A DNA stretch of 58,666 nucleotides from DATEEG01 sp035525055. GTDB lineage: Bacteria > Actinomycetota > Acidimicrobiia > Spongiisociales > ZC4RG35. Of the stretch, positions 24,918-32,904 are shown piece after piece; position 1 is the first letter of the stretch, and each line of letters begins with the position of its first letter. The translations under genes were made by a program, and so were the position numbers. The notes under the pieces were generated by a model. It made no database searches and had not been told where the DNA came from. It was given only the letters and a program-made list of their open reading frames with translations. The stretch is taken from positions 1 to 58,666 of the forward strand of contig DATLEZ010000162.1 in assembly GCA_035525055.1 (NCBI GenBank). The letters run 5' to 3'.

Positions 24918-26504
24918 TCATTCGGGCGGTAGTTCGTCGACGATGAGCCATCGCTGCCCGGCCCCTTGGCGCATGACGAAGACGGTCTCGAAGGGAGTCT
25001 CCTCCCAGAGAACCTCGAGACCGGCGTTGTCGACGGTGACGTGCTCCACGACCCCGGCGGCCTCAAACGCCAGGCTGGCCCCATCCTGGGTCCCATCGGT
25101 GAACACGACCACGAGGTGGAGCGACTCGAAGCGATAGTTCGCCACCACGAACTCTCCCCTCGTGGCCGCCACCTCGACTCGGCGCTCCGTCACGAGCAGG
25201 CGTTGGCCGTCATTAGCCGCCCGCAACAGGCTCGAATCGGCCCGCCTCATGGACTCGCCCTCGATCATGAGATCTTCTGCCAATGCCACCGCCAGCTCGC
25301 CACCTCCACTGTTTGCGATTTCGCTGTTCAAGCCTTCGACCTCAGCGGCAATCGTGACTGGCGGAAGGAAACCGGGATCGACTTCGACCTCTACTGGATT
25401 CACGACGACTGCGGCCTGTGCGGTCTGGCGGGCCGGGGCCCCGGCCACAACCACCGCAGCCGCGACCAGGGTGACCACCGAGCCAAGAGCTGCCCCGCGA
25501 AGGAAGGTCCGGCGCGGGCCCAGTTCGGAACCACCGGGCGCGACCATCCGGTCGACCAGCGTGTCGCACCGGCCCGGTTCAGAGGCGACCTCCGGGAGAA
25601 GCCGGTCGAAGAGGTAGCGCACCGCGGTCATCACCACCAGGCCCCCCAGCAGGGCGACCTTGGCGCCGAACTCGGTCGTCTGCGGTGCGATCAGAAGTGT
25701 GCAAACCACGGCCAGGCAGAACGCAAACACCACGCGGGCAAGGCGGCCACGGGGAATCGTCTTCGGATCCGTGATCATGAAGAACAAGAACACCAGGATC
25801 TCGGGAGAGGTCACCACTATCCGCCAGAAGTCGGATCCGCAGACAGGCTCGAGAGCCCAGGCAGCGGTGATGCAATGTCCCGAATAAGCCAGCAGCCCGA
25901 GGCCTAACGCCAGCCCGACCCAGAACGTCGCCGCCATCGCCAGCAGATTCAAGCGGGCCGTGATGAGAAGGCCGCCGACCAGGATGATGATGTAGGCAGC
26001 GAGCATCCAGACATCGAGAGGAGACCACCAGAAGTCGAGCGGCTCTACTCGCGTGCTCCCGAGCACCAGAAACGCAACGACCAGCCCGACGTTGGACGGA
26101 TTGAACACATGGGAACCGCGGTAGCGAATCACGTACTTGGTGAGCAAGGAAATCGCAGCGACGATGCTGAAGAGGTACCAGCCCTCCCAACTCCAGTGCT
26201 CCCCCCGTTCAGTGCCGATAATGCGGAATATCAGTGCCACGCCGCTTCCAGTGAGCATTGCACTCGCCGGCCACACCAGTTGCCCGGTTCGACGAAGGGT
26301 CAGAACGACCTCGATCAGAGCCGACGTCACGATGGCAGACAGGATCTGCGGCACTGACACTCGGAACCCGAGTGCAGTCTGTCCCAGAACGTGTATCGAG
26401 ATGATGACCGCGGCCAGATGGAGGCGTGGATCGCGAACATTGGGGAGAACGACCGGGTAATCCTTCTGCCCGAGCCGAAGGGTTCGGAGGGTTGCCGTTG
26501 TCAC
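24918..26504 (-). CDS. UnbU/RnfD-like polytopic membrane protein
   Basis: 528 residues from a GTG. The N-terminal 320 residues contain about nine to ten membrane segments with the RnfD/NqrB-type pattern KYVIRYRGSHVFNPSNVGLVVAFLVLGSTRVEPLDFWW and a Pro-rich ITDPKTIPRGRLAR loop. An isolated segment near residue 350 and a soluble domain of about 170 residues follow. The arrangement matches the UnbU-type proteins named from enediyne clusters. RnfD-like folds carry flavin, but no S/T-G-A-T flavinylation site is obvious. Role unknown. Confidence 0.75.
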   Translation of the reverse strand: MTTATLRTLRLGQKDYPVVLPNVRDPRLHLAAVIISIHVLGQTALGFRVSVPQILSAIVTSALIEVVLTLRRTGQLVWPASAMLTGSGVALIFRIIGTERGEHWSWEGWYLFSIVAAISLLTKYVIRYRGSHVFNPSNVGLVVAFLVLGSTRVEPLDFWWSPLDVWMLAAYIIILVGGLLITARLNLLAMAATFWVGLALGLGLLAYSGHCITAAWALEPVCGSDFWRIVVTSPEILVFLFFMITDPKTIPRGRLARVVFAFCLAVVCTLLIAPQTTEFGAKVALLGGLVVMTAVRYLFDRLLPEVASEPGRCDTLVDRMVAPGGSELGPRRTFLRGAALGSVVTLVAAAVVVAGAPARQTAQAAVVVNPVEVEVDPGFLPPVTIAAEVEGLNSEIANSGGGELAVALAEDLMIEGESMRRADSSLLRAANDGQRLLVTERRVEVAATRGEFVVANYRFESLHLVVVFTDGTQDGASLAFEAAGVVEHVTVDNAGLEVLWEETPFETVFVMRQGAGQRWLIVDELPPE

Positions 26505-26860
26505 GGCTGCCAGGTGGACAGTCTCATGGAGTTCGACCGGTCGATCGCATTCGGCGCCACTCTACGATCGGTTGCCATATGAGATCGCATCGCATAGTTG
26601 TGGCCAGCGCAGTTGGACGGAGTCTGTCCATCCGTAGATGAACAAAAGGAAGAACTGCTCGGTCATATGAGTCCCCGGCTGAGGCGGTCATTGGCAGGAG
26701 GAACTTCGACGCCTGCTAGGTCCCTCCGGACCTTGAGGTCGAGTCCGGCCCGGTTAGCTTCAGGTGCGTTGTATCAACAAAAGGGTCGGAAGCTCACCAG
26801 CCGGGAGTCGCGATCTATGGGTCACGTTCCGCCTTTAAACGCCCCGTCGGGGCGGTGGGC
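26505..26860. other. Gene-free stretch upstream of the UnbU-like gene
   Basis: 356 bp without a supportable gene. It must hold the promoter of the minus-strand UnbU-like operon. A compact hairpin, GCCCCG-T-CGGGGC, lies at 26841-26853. A T-arm-like stretch near 26745 (GAGGTCGAGTCCGGCC) has no partner acceptor or anticodon stem, so no tRNA is called. Confidence 0.4.
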
Positions 26861-27082
26861 ATGATGCCCGAAGCTTTGGAGACCCTGAAGGCGACAACTC
26901 CGATTGAGCCTCTGGATTCGGCGTCATGGTGGAAATAAGCCGTTGCGTCGGGCCTGTTTGTCCTGGCGGCCATCGCCGCCGTGGGTCTGGCGGTGCCGTC
27001 CGGAAGCGAGGAGGTGTACCTCCAGCTTCTGCGAAAATTCGCCGACCCAAGCTATCTGACGGATGGCATGTCGACGGTCTGA
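26861..27082 (+). pseudogene. Remnant coding frame with an internal TAA
   Basis: ATG-ATG at 26861 reads EALETLKATTPIEPLDSASWWK, then TAA at 26936. The same frame continues as AVASGLFVLAAIAAVGLAVP (a membrane helix), followed by EEVYLQLLRKFADPSYLTDG and a TGA at 27080. The composition is protein-like on both sides of the stop, suggesting the C-terminal part of a lost membrane protein. It overlaps the end of the receiver-DUF4118 gene by 31 nt. No family was recognised. Confidence 0.35.
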
Positions 27083-27810
27083 GACAGCAGGCGCAGACGA
27101 AGGCGGCTCAGTGCGGCCTCACTCGTTTGGCGGCGAGACAGCTTTCTGCCGGGTCCGATCAGGACCGCCCCCACGACTGCGGCCACAAGGAACGCCAGCA
27201 GTTCTAGGACGAGCGACGCCGATGCGATTTCAAACGTGTAGTACGGGGGAACCGTGAAGAAGTTGTAAGCCAGGAATGCGACTGTGTAACTCGCGCCAAT
27301 GGCGCCGAAATCCTCTCCCCGGATGGGAACCATGAGCAGCGTTACCAGGGCTATAGCCACCAGGCTGATAGGCACTGAAACAGCCAAAGGAGGCTCGTCG
27401 GCCAGAAGCAGGCGCTCAATCCAGTTGGGACTTCTGGTCTCGCCTTGGCCATCGCTTCCGGACCACTCAAAGGGCACCGCCTCGTTCACCGCTTTCAACA
27501 GTCCCTGGTGGTCGAGGGGCTTGCGATAGAGGGGCACGTGCGCCCAACGCTGCGGTGCTGCCGCATCGACGGCCGTGGCCAGAGCAACTCGAAACGGCGG
27601 ATGGGGGCTGGAAATTCGGTCAAGGACCTCCCAGGCAGTTCCATCCTTGAGCTGGACATCGAGGATCGCGACTTCGACCTCGCCGTCGCCGAGCCGGCCC
27701 ACGGTGTCATCGACGCCCACAGACCGGAATACGGTGTTGTGGCCAGCCCTGAGGGCTTCCTCAAAGGCGTCGCCAACAACAGGGTCATCTTCAGCGATAA
27801 GGATCCGCAC
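27052..27810 (-). CDS. Receiver domain fused to a KdpD-type DUF4118 membrane domain
   Basis: About 252 residues from a GTG. Residues 1-115 form a response-regulator receiver (ILIAEDDPVVGDAF with the acidic pair, phosphoacceptor Asp in VAILDVQLKDG, Lys in LYRKPLD). Residues 135-230 carry the DUF4118 four-helix domain of KdpD (ISLVAIALVTLLMVPIRG and AYNFFTVPPYYTFEIAS). There is no histidine kinase, HTH or other output domain. The pairing of an N-terminal receiver with a membrane domain and nothing else is unusual. A palindromic repeat (R3) lies just upstream. Confidence 0.75.
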   Translation of the reverse strand: MRILIAEDDPVVGDAFEEALRAGHNTVFRSVGVDDTVGRLGDGEVEVAILDVQLKDGTAWEVLDRISSPHPPFRVALATAVDAAAPQRWAHVPLYRKPLDHQGLLKAVNEAVPFEWSGSDGQGETRSPNWIERLLLADEPPLAVSVPISLVAIALVTLLMVPIRGEDFGAIGASYTVAFLAYNFFTVPPYYTFEIASASLVLELLAFLVAAVVGAVLIGPGRKLSRRQTSEAALSRLRLRLLSQTVDMPSVR

Positions 27811-27867
27811 AAGACAGTTGTACGGGCACTCCGTCCTCCTGATAAGTGAACACAGCGTGAAATCCTC

Positions 27868-27917
27868 GTTCTGGCGCGGAGCATCGACACCAGGAGAGCA
27901 GACGTCCGCGCCAGAAC
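27868..27917. repeat. Palindromic intergenic repeat, copy R3
   Basis: Perfect 13-bp arms, GTTCTGGCGCGGA and its complement, with the conserved asymmetric centre ATCGACACCAGGAG. Two further right-arm ends, CCAAAAC and CCAGAAC, follow at a 14-nt period. It lies between galK and the receiver-DUF4118 gene on the same strand. Confidence 0.75.
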
Positions 27918-27967
27918 GGGGTCGCCAAAACAGGGTCGCCAGAACAGTCCACCCGATACGGCGAGAT

Positions 27968-29185
27968 TCAGGAAAGTGCCGAGCGAGATACGACTTCGGC
28001 ACCGTTCGTAGCTTCCGACGGATAGAGCTGTGCCTCCAAACCGGTCGCCGTGCGGTAGGCGGTCCGGACGCACTCCACGAAAGCCGGCATTGCCTCCGAC
28101 CGCACCAATGCCACCGCGCAACCGCCCATGCCGGCGCCGGTCAGGCGTGCCCCGAAACAACCCGGCTGTGATCGGGCCGAGTCGACCAATGCGTCGAGAG
28201 CCGCGGTCGAAACCGAGAAGTCAGCCCTCAGGCTCTCGTGGCTCAGATTCATCAGCGACCCTGCGGCGACAAGATCGTTGAGCTCGAGAGCCGAAGCAAA
28301 GGCCAACACTCGATCGTTTTCGGTGACTACGTGACGGGCGCGGCGCAGGTCGACCGGGTTGAGCCTGGCATCGTCGAGCATGCCCAGGCCGGCGTCCCGG
28401 AGCTTCTCGACACCAAGGACAGCAGCTGCTCGGTCACACGCCAATCGCCTTTCGTTGTAACCGGAGTCGGTGAGGTTGCGTCGGGTGCCGGAATCGAGCA
28501 CCACCACCTCGACTCCTCCGGGGATCGGCAACGCCTTTACCCGCAGCGACCGACAGTCGATGAGTGTGGCATGCCCCGCCCGGGCGATAGCGACGATGAG
28601 CTGGTCCATGATTCCACTGGCCACTCCGACCCATTCGTTCTCGGCCCGACGGGCCGTCTTGGCGGACCCCACCGGGTCCCAGCCTCGCTCACCAAGTTCA
28701 GAAAACGCGAGGAGCGTTGCGATCTCGATTGCCGCCGACGAGGAAAGTCCGGCTCCCGCTGGCAGATCAGATGTGATGGCGATGTCGAGACCAGGGAGGC
28801 CAACGGGGTCCATTGCCCAGGCGACCCCTGACAAGTAATCGACAAAGGTTCCCTGGCGACTCAGACCGTCCAGCTCGAACCGACCTTCGCCGAGTTCTGA
28901 GGAGATGACCCGCACCGCCCGATCGGTTCGGCCGGAGGCAGCCATCCACACAGCCCGGTTGAGCGCCATCGGAAGCACGAACCCGTCGTTGTAGTCGGTG
29001 TGGTCCCCGATCAAGTTGATCCGGCCCGGCGCCCGGACAATGACGGAAGCCGGCCGAGCAAAGCTCTGCTCGAACAGCGCTGCTACCGCTTCACGCACGC
29101 ATGACTCCCAGCCGCTCGCCCGCACGTTAAGCGATTCCGGCAGCGCGGTCCGGGCTAGGAGTGTTGAGGAGGAAAGACCGGGCAT
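27968..29185 (-). CDS. galK: Galactokinase
   Basis: 405 residues of the GHMP kinase family: GRINLIGDHTDYNDGFVLPMAL (galactokinase signature), ATP-binding LPAGAGLSSSAAIEIA, and the C-terminal motif LTGAGMGGCAVALV. It phosphorylates galactose at C1 for the Leloir pathway. No galT, galE or transporter lies nearby. The ATG at 29185 overlaps the end of the sensor-kinase gene by 31 nt; a GTG at 29122 is an alternative start. Confidence 0.93.
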   Translation of the reverse strand: MPGLSSSTLLARTALPESLNVRASGWESCVREAVAALFEQSFARPASVIVRAPGRINLIGDHTDYNDGFVLPMALNRAVWMAASGRTDRAVRVISSELGEGRFELDGLSRQGTFVDYLSGVAWAMDPVGLPGLDIAITSDLPAGAGLSSSAAIEIATLLAFSELGERGWDPVGSAKTARRAENEWVGVASGIMDQLIVAIARAGHATLIDCRSLRVKALPIPGGVEVVVLDSGTRRNLTDSGYNERRLACDRAAAVLGVEKLRDAGLGMLDDARLNPVDLRRARHVVTENDRVLAFASALELNDLVAAGSLMNLSHESLRADFSVSTAALDALVDSARSQPGCFGARLTGAGMGGCAVALVRSEAMPAFVECVRTAYRTATGLEAQLYPSEATNGAEVVSRSALS

Positions 29186-32100
29186 CGGTCTTTGACCCCA
29201 CCGGGGGGCACCCCCGCAATCTCTGGCTCACGCCTCTCGACCGGAAGTGTCAAGCAGAATTCGGTGACGCCATCGCGCCGCTGGTACTGGAGGTCGCCGT
29301 CCATCATCCGCGCCAGCAGGCGTGAAACGTAGAGCCCCAAGCCGACCGAGGACGGTAAGCCGGCCTGGCCACCCAAACGAGCGTAAGGCTCGAACATTCG
29401 GTCGACAGCCTCGGAGGGAATTCCGTCGCCATGGTCGCGAACCGCGATCTTGACGGCGCGGCCGTCGGACCGGGCCTCAACCGCGATGGGCCGGCCTCCG
29501 TACCGAACCGCGTTGGCAACCAGGTTGCGCATGATCTGTCGGACCCGAACGGCGTCCCCCCGGCCCACCAGTTTTGAATCGACCGCGGTCAGATCGATGG
29601 CGTTGGCACCGCCTCGCAACCAGGGCTTCACCACAACCTCGATTTCTCTGCGAATGTTGAAAGGATTGGGTCGGATCGTGATGGTGTCGGCGCTAGCCCG
29701 GGCGGCTACCAGAAGATCCTCGACAATGTCCGACACTTCCTGGGCTTGCTGCGCTATCAGCGTCTGCAGTTCGGGGACCTCGTGCGGCTCGATTCTGCCT
29801 TCGGAGAGCTCCTGGGTGAGACCTACCACCGCCGTTAGAGGCGTGCGCAGTTCGTGTGATACCGAAGCGATGAACTCGTCCTTCGCCCGAATCAGATCTT
29901 CAAGGGCGGTGCGTGCCTTGCGCTCGTCGGTCACGTCCCAGTGCGCAACGACGGCCCCGGTGCCAGCAACCGGCGTCACATCCATCCGGAACCACTTCTC
30001 CGACGTCCCCGCGGTCAAGGAATAGTCGTGCCGGTAGCGCTCGGCGGTGCCGCCTAGCACCGCCTCGATCCCTGCGACGACATTCCGATCGAAGCCTTCC
30101 GGGGCGAGGGCGCGTCTGCATACAGCCACGTAGTCAGCACCGATGCCTGCATTCTCCAGAACAAGTCCGGCGTCCTCGATCAGCCGGGTCCAGGCGTTGT
30201 TGGCAGCGAGTATCTGGCCCTCGAACGAAATCACTGCTTGGGGGTACTGGAGCGCCTCGAGAACCGATCGGGCCAGATCACCCTGGCGCTGGGCTTCTGC
30301 CTGCGATTCCTTCTGTTGGGTCAGGTCGACCTTGATGCCGACCACTCCGATGGGGCGTCCGTCGTGGTCCCGCAACAAGGCATCACTCGACCAAGCATGG
30401 AAACTGGATCCGTCCTTTCGGTAAAGGACTACCTCACCCTCCCACTTGCCCTCGGTGAAGAGAGCAGCGGCGATCTCGGCTCCGAGCTCGGCCGGCTCTG
30501 TCAGGGGAACCGTGGCCTCTGCCAGGTTGCGGCCCATGATCTCGAGGGCGGACCAGCCGTACAGCTGCTCGGCGTATTTGTTCCAATAGGTCACGGTGCC
30601 GGCGAGGTCAGTGGCGATGACAGCGTTGTGAACCTGATCGAGAAGAGAAGTCTGGAACATGATCTCTGCCTCGGCCGCTTTTCGTGCTGTTACATCAACG
30701 ATGTGGGCCAAGCCCAGCCCGGAGTGATCCTGCAAGTCGCCGATTACAGAGATTCGCAACATGCCCCACATGACGGTTCCGTCCGCCCGGGCATAGTGCT
30801 TCTCGATCTCGTAGGTGAGGAGCTCACCCGCCACGAGCCGATCGAAGAGCGCCATGTCCGCCGCTACCTCGTCGGGATGAGTCAGGTCCTGGCGGGTCAT
30901 CCCGACCAGCTGCTCGATCGAGTAGCCGAAGAAATCGGCCATCGCCCGGTTGACGGATATCAACCGGCCGCCCGGGACTTGGAACAGCGACATGGGAACC
31001 GGTGAGCCGTCAAATATCTCCTTGAATAGCTGCTGCGACTCCCTGAGCGCCCGCTCGGACTCAACCCGCTCCGTGAGGTCGGTGGCGATCCCGACGATTG
31101 CGACGGGAGCCCCGCTGTCGTCGGATATGACCGTGTCGACGACATATGTCGGGAAAGTCGATCCGTCTTTCCGGAGGACGTCGTACTCGCCTGACCAGTG
31201 ACCGGTCTCATGGATCCGACGGACGATTTCCGCGGTGTAGTGAGCCATGTGAGGAGGGACGGTCACTTCCTGCCATGGCCTTCCAAGAGTTTCTTGTGCC
31301 TTCCACCCGGTCAGTTCCTCGGCGTGTTGGTTCCAGTAGGTGACCCGCCCGGACATATCAGTGACCATGACTGCCGAGCGCACCTGGTCGAGAATCGTGC
31401 TCTGGAGCTTGACCTGGGCCTCCGCCTCCTTGCGAGCGCTGATGTCGCCGACCACACCCTCGAAAGCGAACACTTCGCCGTCGGGCCTTCGTAGCGCCTG
31501 AGCAACTCCGCCGACCCAAAGATACGTGTCGTCGTATCGCTTCATCTGCAATTCGAAAGGAACCGGATCGTCGCCATCGGCGCTTCTAGCCAACACGTCT
31601 TCGATCCCATCGGGTCGTTCGAAAAAGTCGGCCAACGGCAGTCCGATAAGGCTTGCTAAATCAGGAAACCGGAAGAGATTGACCAGGAACTGGTTTGCTT
31701 CAGTAAAGAAACCGTCAGGTGAGACCCGGCCGATCCCCATAGGGACCCCTTCGTACAGTGCTCGATAGCGTTCTTTCTCAAGGTCCGACAAGCGCTGCGA
31801 CTTCCAGGTTTCGACTGCATACCGGATCGAGCGGGTGACGTTCTCGGACGTGAGGGTGTTCTTCGTGAGATAGTCCGCCGCTCCGGCCCTGAGAGCGAGC
31901 CCGTCAAGCGCCTCGTCATCTAGACCGGTGAGGAGAATCAAGGGACCGCTTGAAGAGCCAGACGCCTCCTCGATCAGGTCAAGCCCGGTTCGATTGCCAA
32001 GCTTGTAATCGATCAGGTAGGCGTCGTGAGCCTGCTCACGAATTGCCTCAAGACCTTCTTCATAGGTGGACACTGTCGCGCACGAATAAATGCCGCCTTC

Positions 32101-32232
32101 CAAGAGGATTGCAATGAGTCGGGCGTCACCAGGGTTGTCGTCGACGACCAGCACCCGAACCGGCACAATGGTCATCTCCAGATCCGCAAGCTGTTCCACG
32201 GCCCCAGTCAATTCCGGGGCGAGAATCTGCAT
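29155..32232 (-). CDS. Hybrid sensor histidine kinase: receiver, five PAS, HisKA, HATPase
   Basis: About 1025 residues. The order is receiver (VRVLVVDDNPGDARLI, phosphoacceptor region AYLIDYKLGNRTGLDLI), five PAS units (starting near YRALYEGVPMGIG, LDQVRSAVMVTDM, FKEIFDGSPVPMSL, LDQVHNAVIATDL and VLEALQYPQAVISF), HisKA (FIASVSHELRTPLTAVVG) and HATPase (NLVANAVRYGG, DHGDGIP, SVGLGLYVSRLLA). No transmembrane segment is present, so it is cytoplasmic. The ATG at 32232 is preferred because a GGCCC/GGGCC palindrome lies 56 nt upstream, as elsewhere in the island. 32175 is the alternative. No partner regulator is adjacent. Confidence 0.88.
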   Translation of the reverse strand: MQILAPELTGAVEQLADLEMTIVPVRVLVVDDNPGDARLIAILLEGGIYSCATVSTYEEGLEAIREQAHDAYLIDYKLGNRTGLDLIEEASGSSSGPLILLTGLDDEALDGLALRAGAADYLTKNTLTSENVTRSIRYAVETWKSQRLSDLEKERYRALYEGVPMGIGRVSPDGFFTEANQFLVNLFRFPDLASLIGLPLADFFERPDGIEDVLARSADGDDPVPFELQMKRYDDTYLWVGGVAQALRRPDGEVFAFEGVVGDISARKEAEAQVKLQSTILDQVRSAVMVTDMSGRVTYWNQHAEELTGWKAQETLGRPWQEVTVPPHMAHYTAEIVRRIHETGHWSGEYDVLRKDGSTFPTYVVDTVISDDSGAPVAIVGIATDLTERVESERALRESQQLFKEIFDGSPVPMSLFQVPGGRLISVNRAMADFFGYSIEQLVGMTRQDLTHPDEVAADMALFDRLVAGELLTYEIEKHYARADGTVMWGMLRISVIGDLQDHSGLGLAHIVDVTARKAAEAEIMFQTSLLDQVHNAVIATDLAGTVTYWNKYAEQLYGWSALEIMGRNLAEATVPLTEPAELGAEIAAALFTEGKWEGEVVLYRKDGSSFHAWSSDALLRDHDGRPIGVVGIKVDLTQQKESQAEAQRQGDLARSVLEALQYPQAVISFEGQILAANNAWTRLIEDAGLVLENAGIGADYVAVCRRALAPEGFDRNVVAGIEAVLGGTAERYRHDYSLTAGTSEKWFRMDVTPVAGTGAVVAHWDVTDERKARTALEDLIRAKDEFIASVSHELRTPLTAVVGLTQELSEGRIEPHEVPELQTLIAQQAQEVSDIVEDLLVAARASADTITIRPNPFNIRREIEVVVKPWLRGGANAIDLTAVDSKLVGRGDAVRVRQIMRNLVANAVRYGGRPIAVEARSDGRAVKIAVRDHGDGIPSEAVDRMFEPYARLGGQAGLPSSVGLGLYVSRLLARMMDGDLQYQRRDGVTEFCLTLPVERREPEIAGVPPGGVKDRCPVFPPQHS

Positions 32233-32287
32233 ACTTAGTTGTCGGCAGAATCCCCGACTGGGTGAAGCGCTCCAAAGGCACCCGAAA

Positions 32288-32305
32288 GGCCCTAAAACCA
32301 GGGCC
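32288..32305. promoter_or_regulatory. GGCCCT-N6-AGGGCC palindrome between divergent genes
   Basis: It lies 56 nt from the sensor-kinase ATG (32232) and 54 nt from the GTG of the divergent gene (32359). That is the same spacing as the DosR-like boxes further on. The geometry (18 nt) differs from the 14-nt boxes, so it may be a related or shared operator. Confidence 0.4.
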
Positions 32306-32358
32306 GCTGACCAACATTGACACGTTTTCCAGGCTTTCAACCTGCGATCATTGATCAG

Positions 32359-32889
32359 GTGCTAATCGACCGGTTTCTTCCGATTTACGAGGTTTGGGAG
32401 CACCACCAGGTCGAAGTAGCAACCGCCAGCAGCCGGGCCTATCGAGCGGTCGTCGACCTGGACCTCTCCCTCTCGCCCATCATTCGTTTTCTGTTCGCTC
32501 TGAGGCGGTTGCCCAGACGGCAGCCACTCACCCTGCATGACATCACCGGGGCGGGTTTCGTGGTTCTGGGTGAGGAACCAGGGACTGAAATCGTCCTCGG
32601 GGTGACCGGACGGTTTTGGCGCGTCCGCGGTGGCTTGCGAAGGGTCGGCCCGGACGAGTTCCTGAGCTTCAATGAGCCAGGTTACGCCATGGCTGCCTGG
32701 AATTTCCGGGTCGAGCCAGTCAGCGACTGTCGGTCCTTGGTCTCGACCGAAACCCGCGTGGCAACAACTGATCTCGCGTCCAGGCGTGCTTTTCGGCGCT
32801 ATTGGCTGGTGGTGCGGCCGTTCAGCGGCCTGGTCAGAAGGCGAGCGCTGGCGTTGATCAAAAAATCGGCCGAGTCGGGCAACTTGTAG
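32359..32889 (+). CDS. Conserved SRPBCC/DUF2867-like protein
   Basis: About 176 residues. Blocks typical of a widespread actinobacterial family are visible: VDLDLSLSPIIRFLFALR, LTLHDITGAGFVVLGEEPGTEIVLGVTGRFW, FNEPGYAMAAWNFRVEP, STETRVATTDLASRRAFRRYWLVVRPFSGLVRRRAL. The fold is probably a Bet v1-like lipid or ligand pocket. No enzyme activity is known. The start is ambiguous between a TTG at 32317 and this GTG. It is divergent from the hybrid sensor. Confidence 0.75.
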   Translation: MLIDRFLPIYEVWEHHQVEVATASSRAYRAVVDLDLSLSPIIRFLFALRRLPRRQPLTLHDITGAGFVVLGEEPGTEIVLGVTGRFWRVRGGLRRVGPDEFLSFNEPGYAMAAWNFRVEPVSDCRSLVSTETRVATTDLASRRAFRRYWLVVRPFSGLVRRRALALIKKSAESGNL

Positions 32890-32904
32890 TCGAGGACCTG
32901 CCGT

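Noticed and set aside
26730..26770. T-arm-like sequence suggesting a tRNA
   Set aside because: Only GAGGTCGAGTCCGGCC resembles a T-arm; it lacks the second T of GGTTCGA and no acceptor, D or anticodon stem can be paired around it.
26598..26864. 88-codon plus-strand frame upstream of the remnant
   Set aside because: No ribosome-binding site, no hydrophobic or domain pattern and biased Arg/Ser composition; not supportable as a gene.
32608..32628. GGTTTTGGCGCG inside the gene at 32359 as a repeat copy
   Set aside because: It lies within a conserved coding block (GRFWRVRGG), with no inverted partner, so coding constraint explains it.
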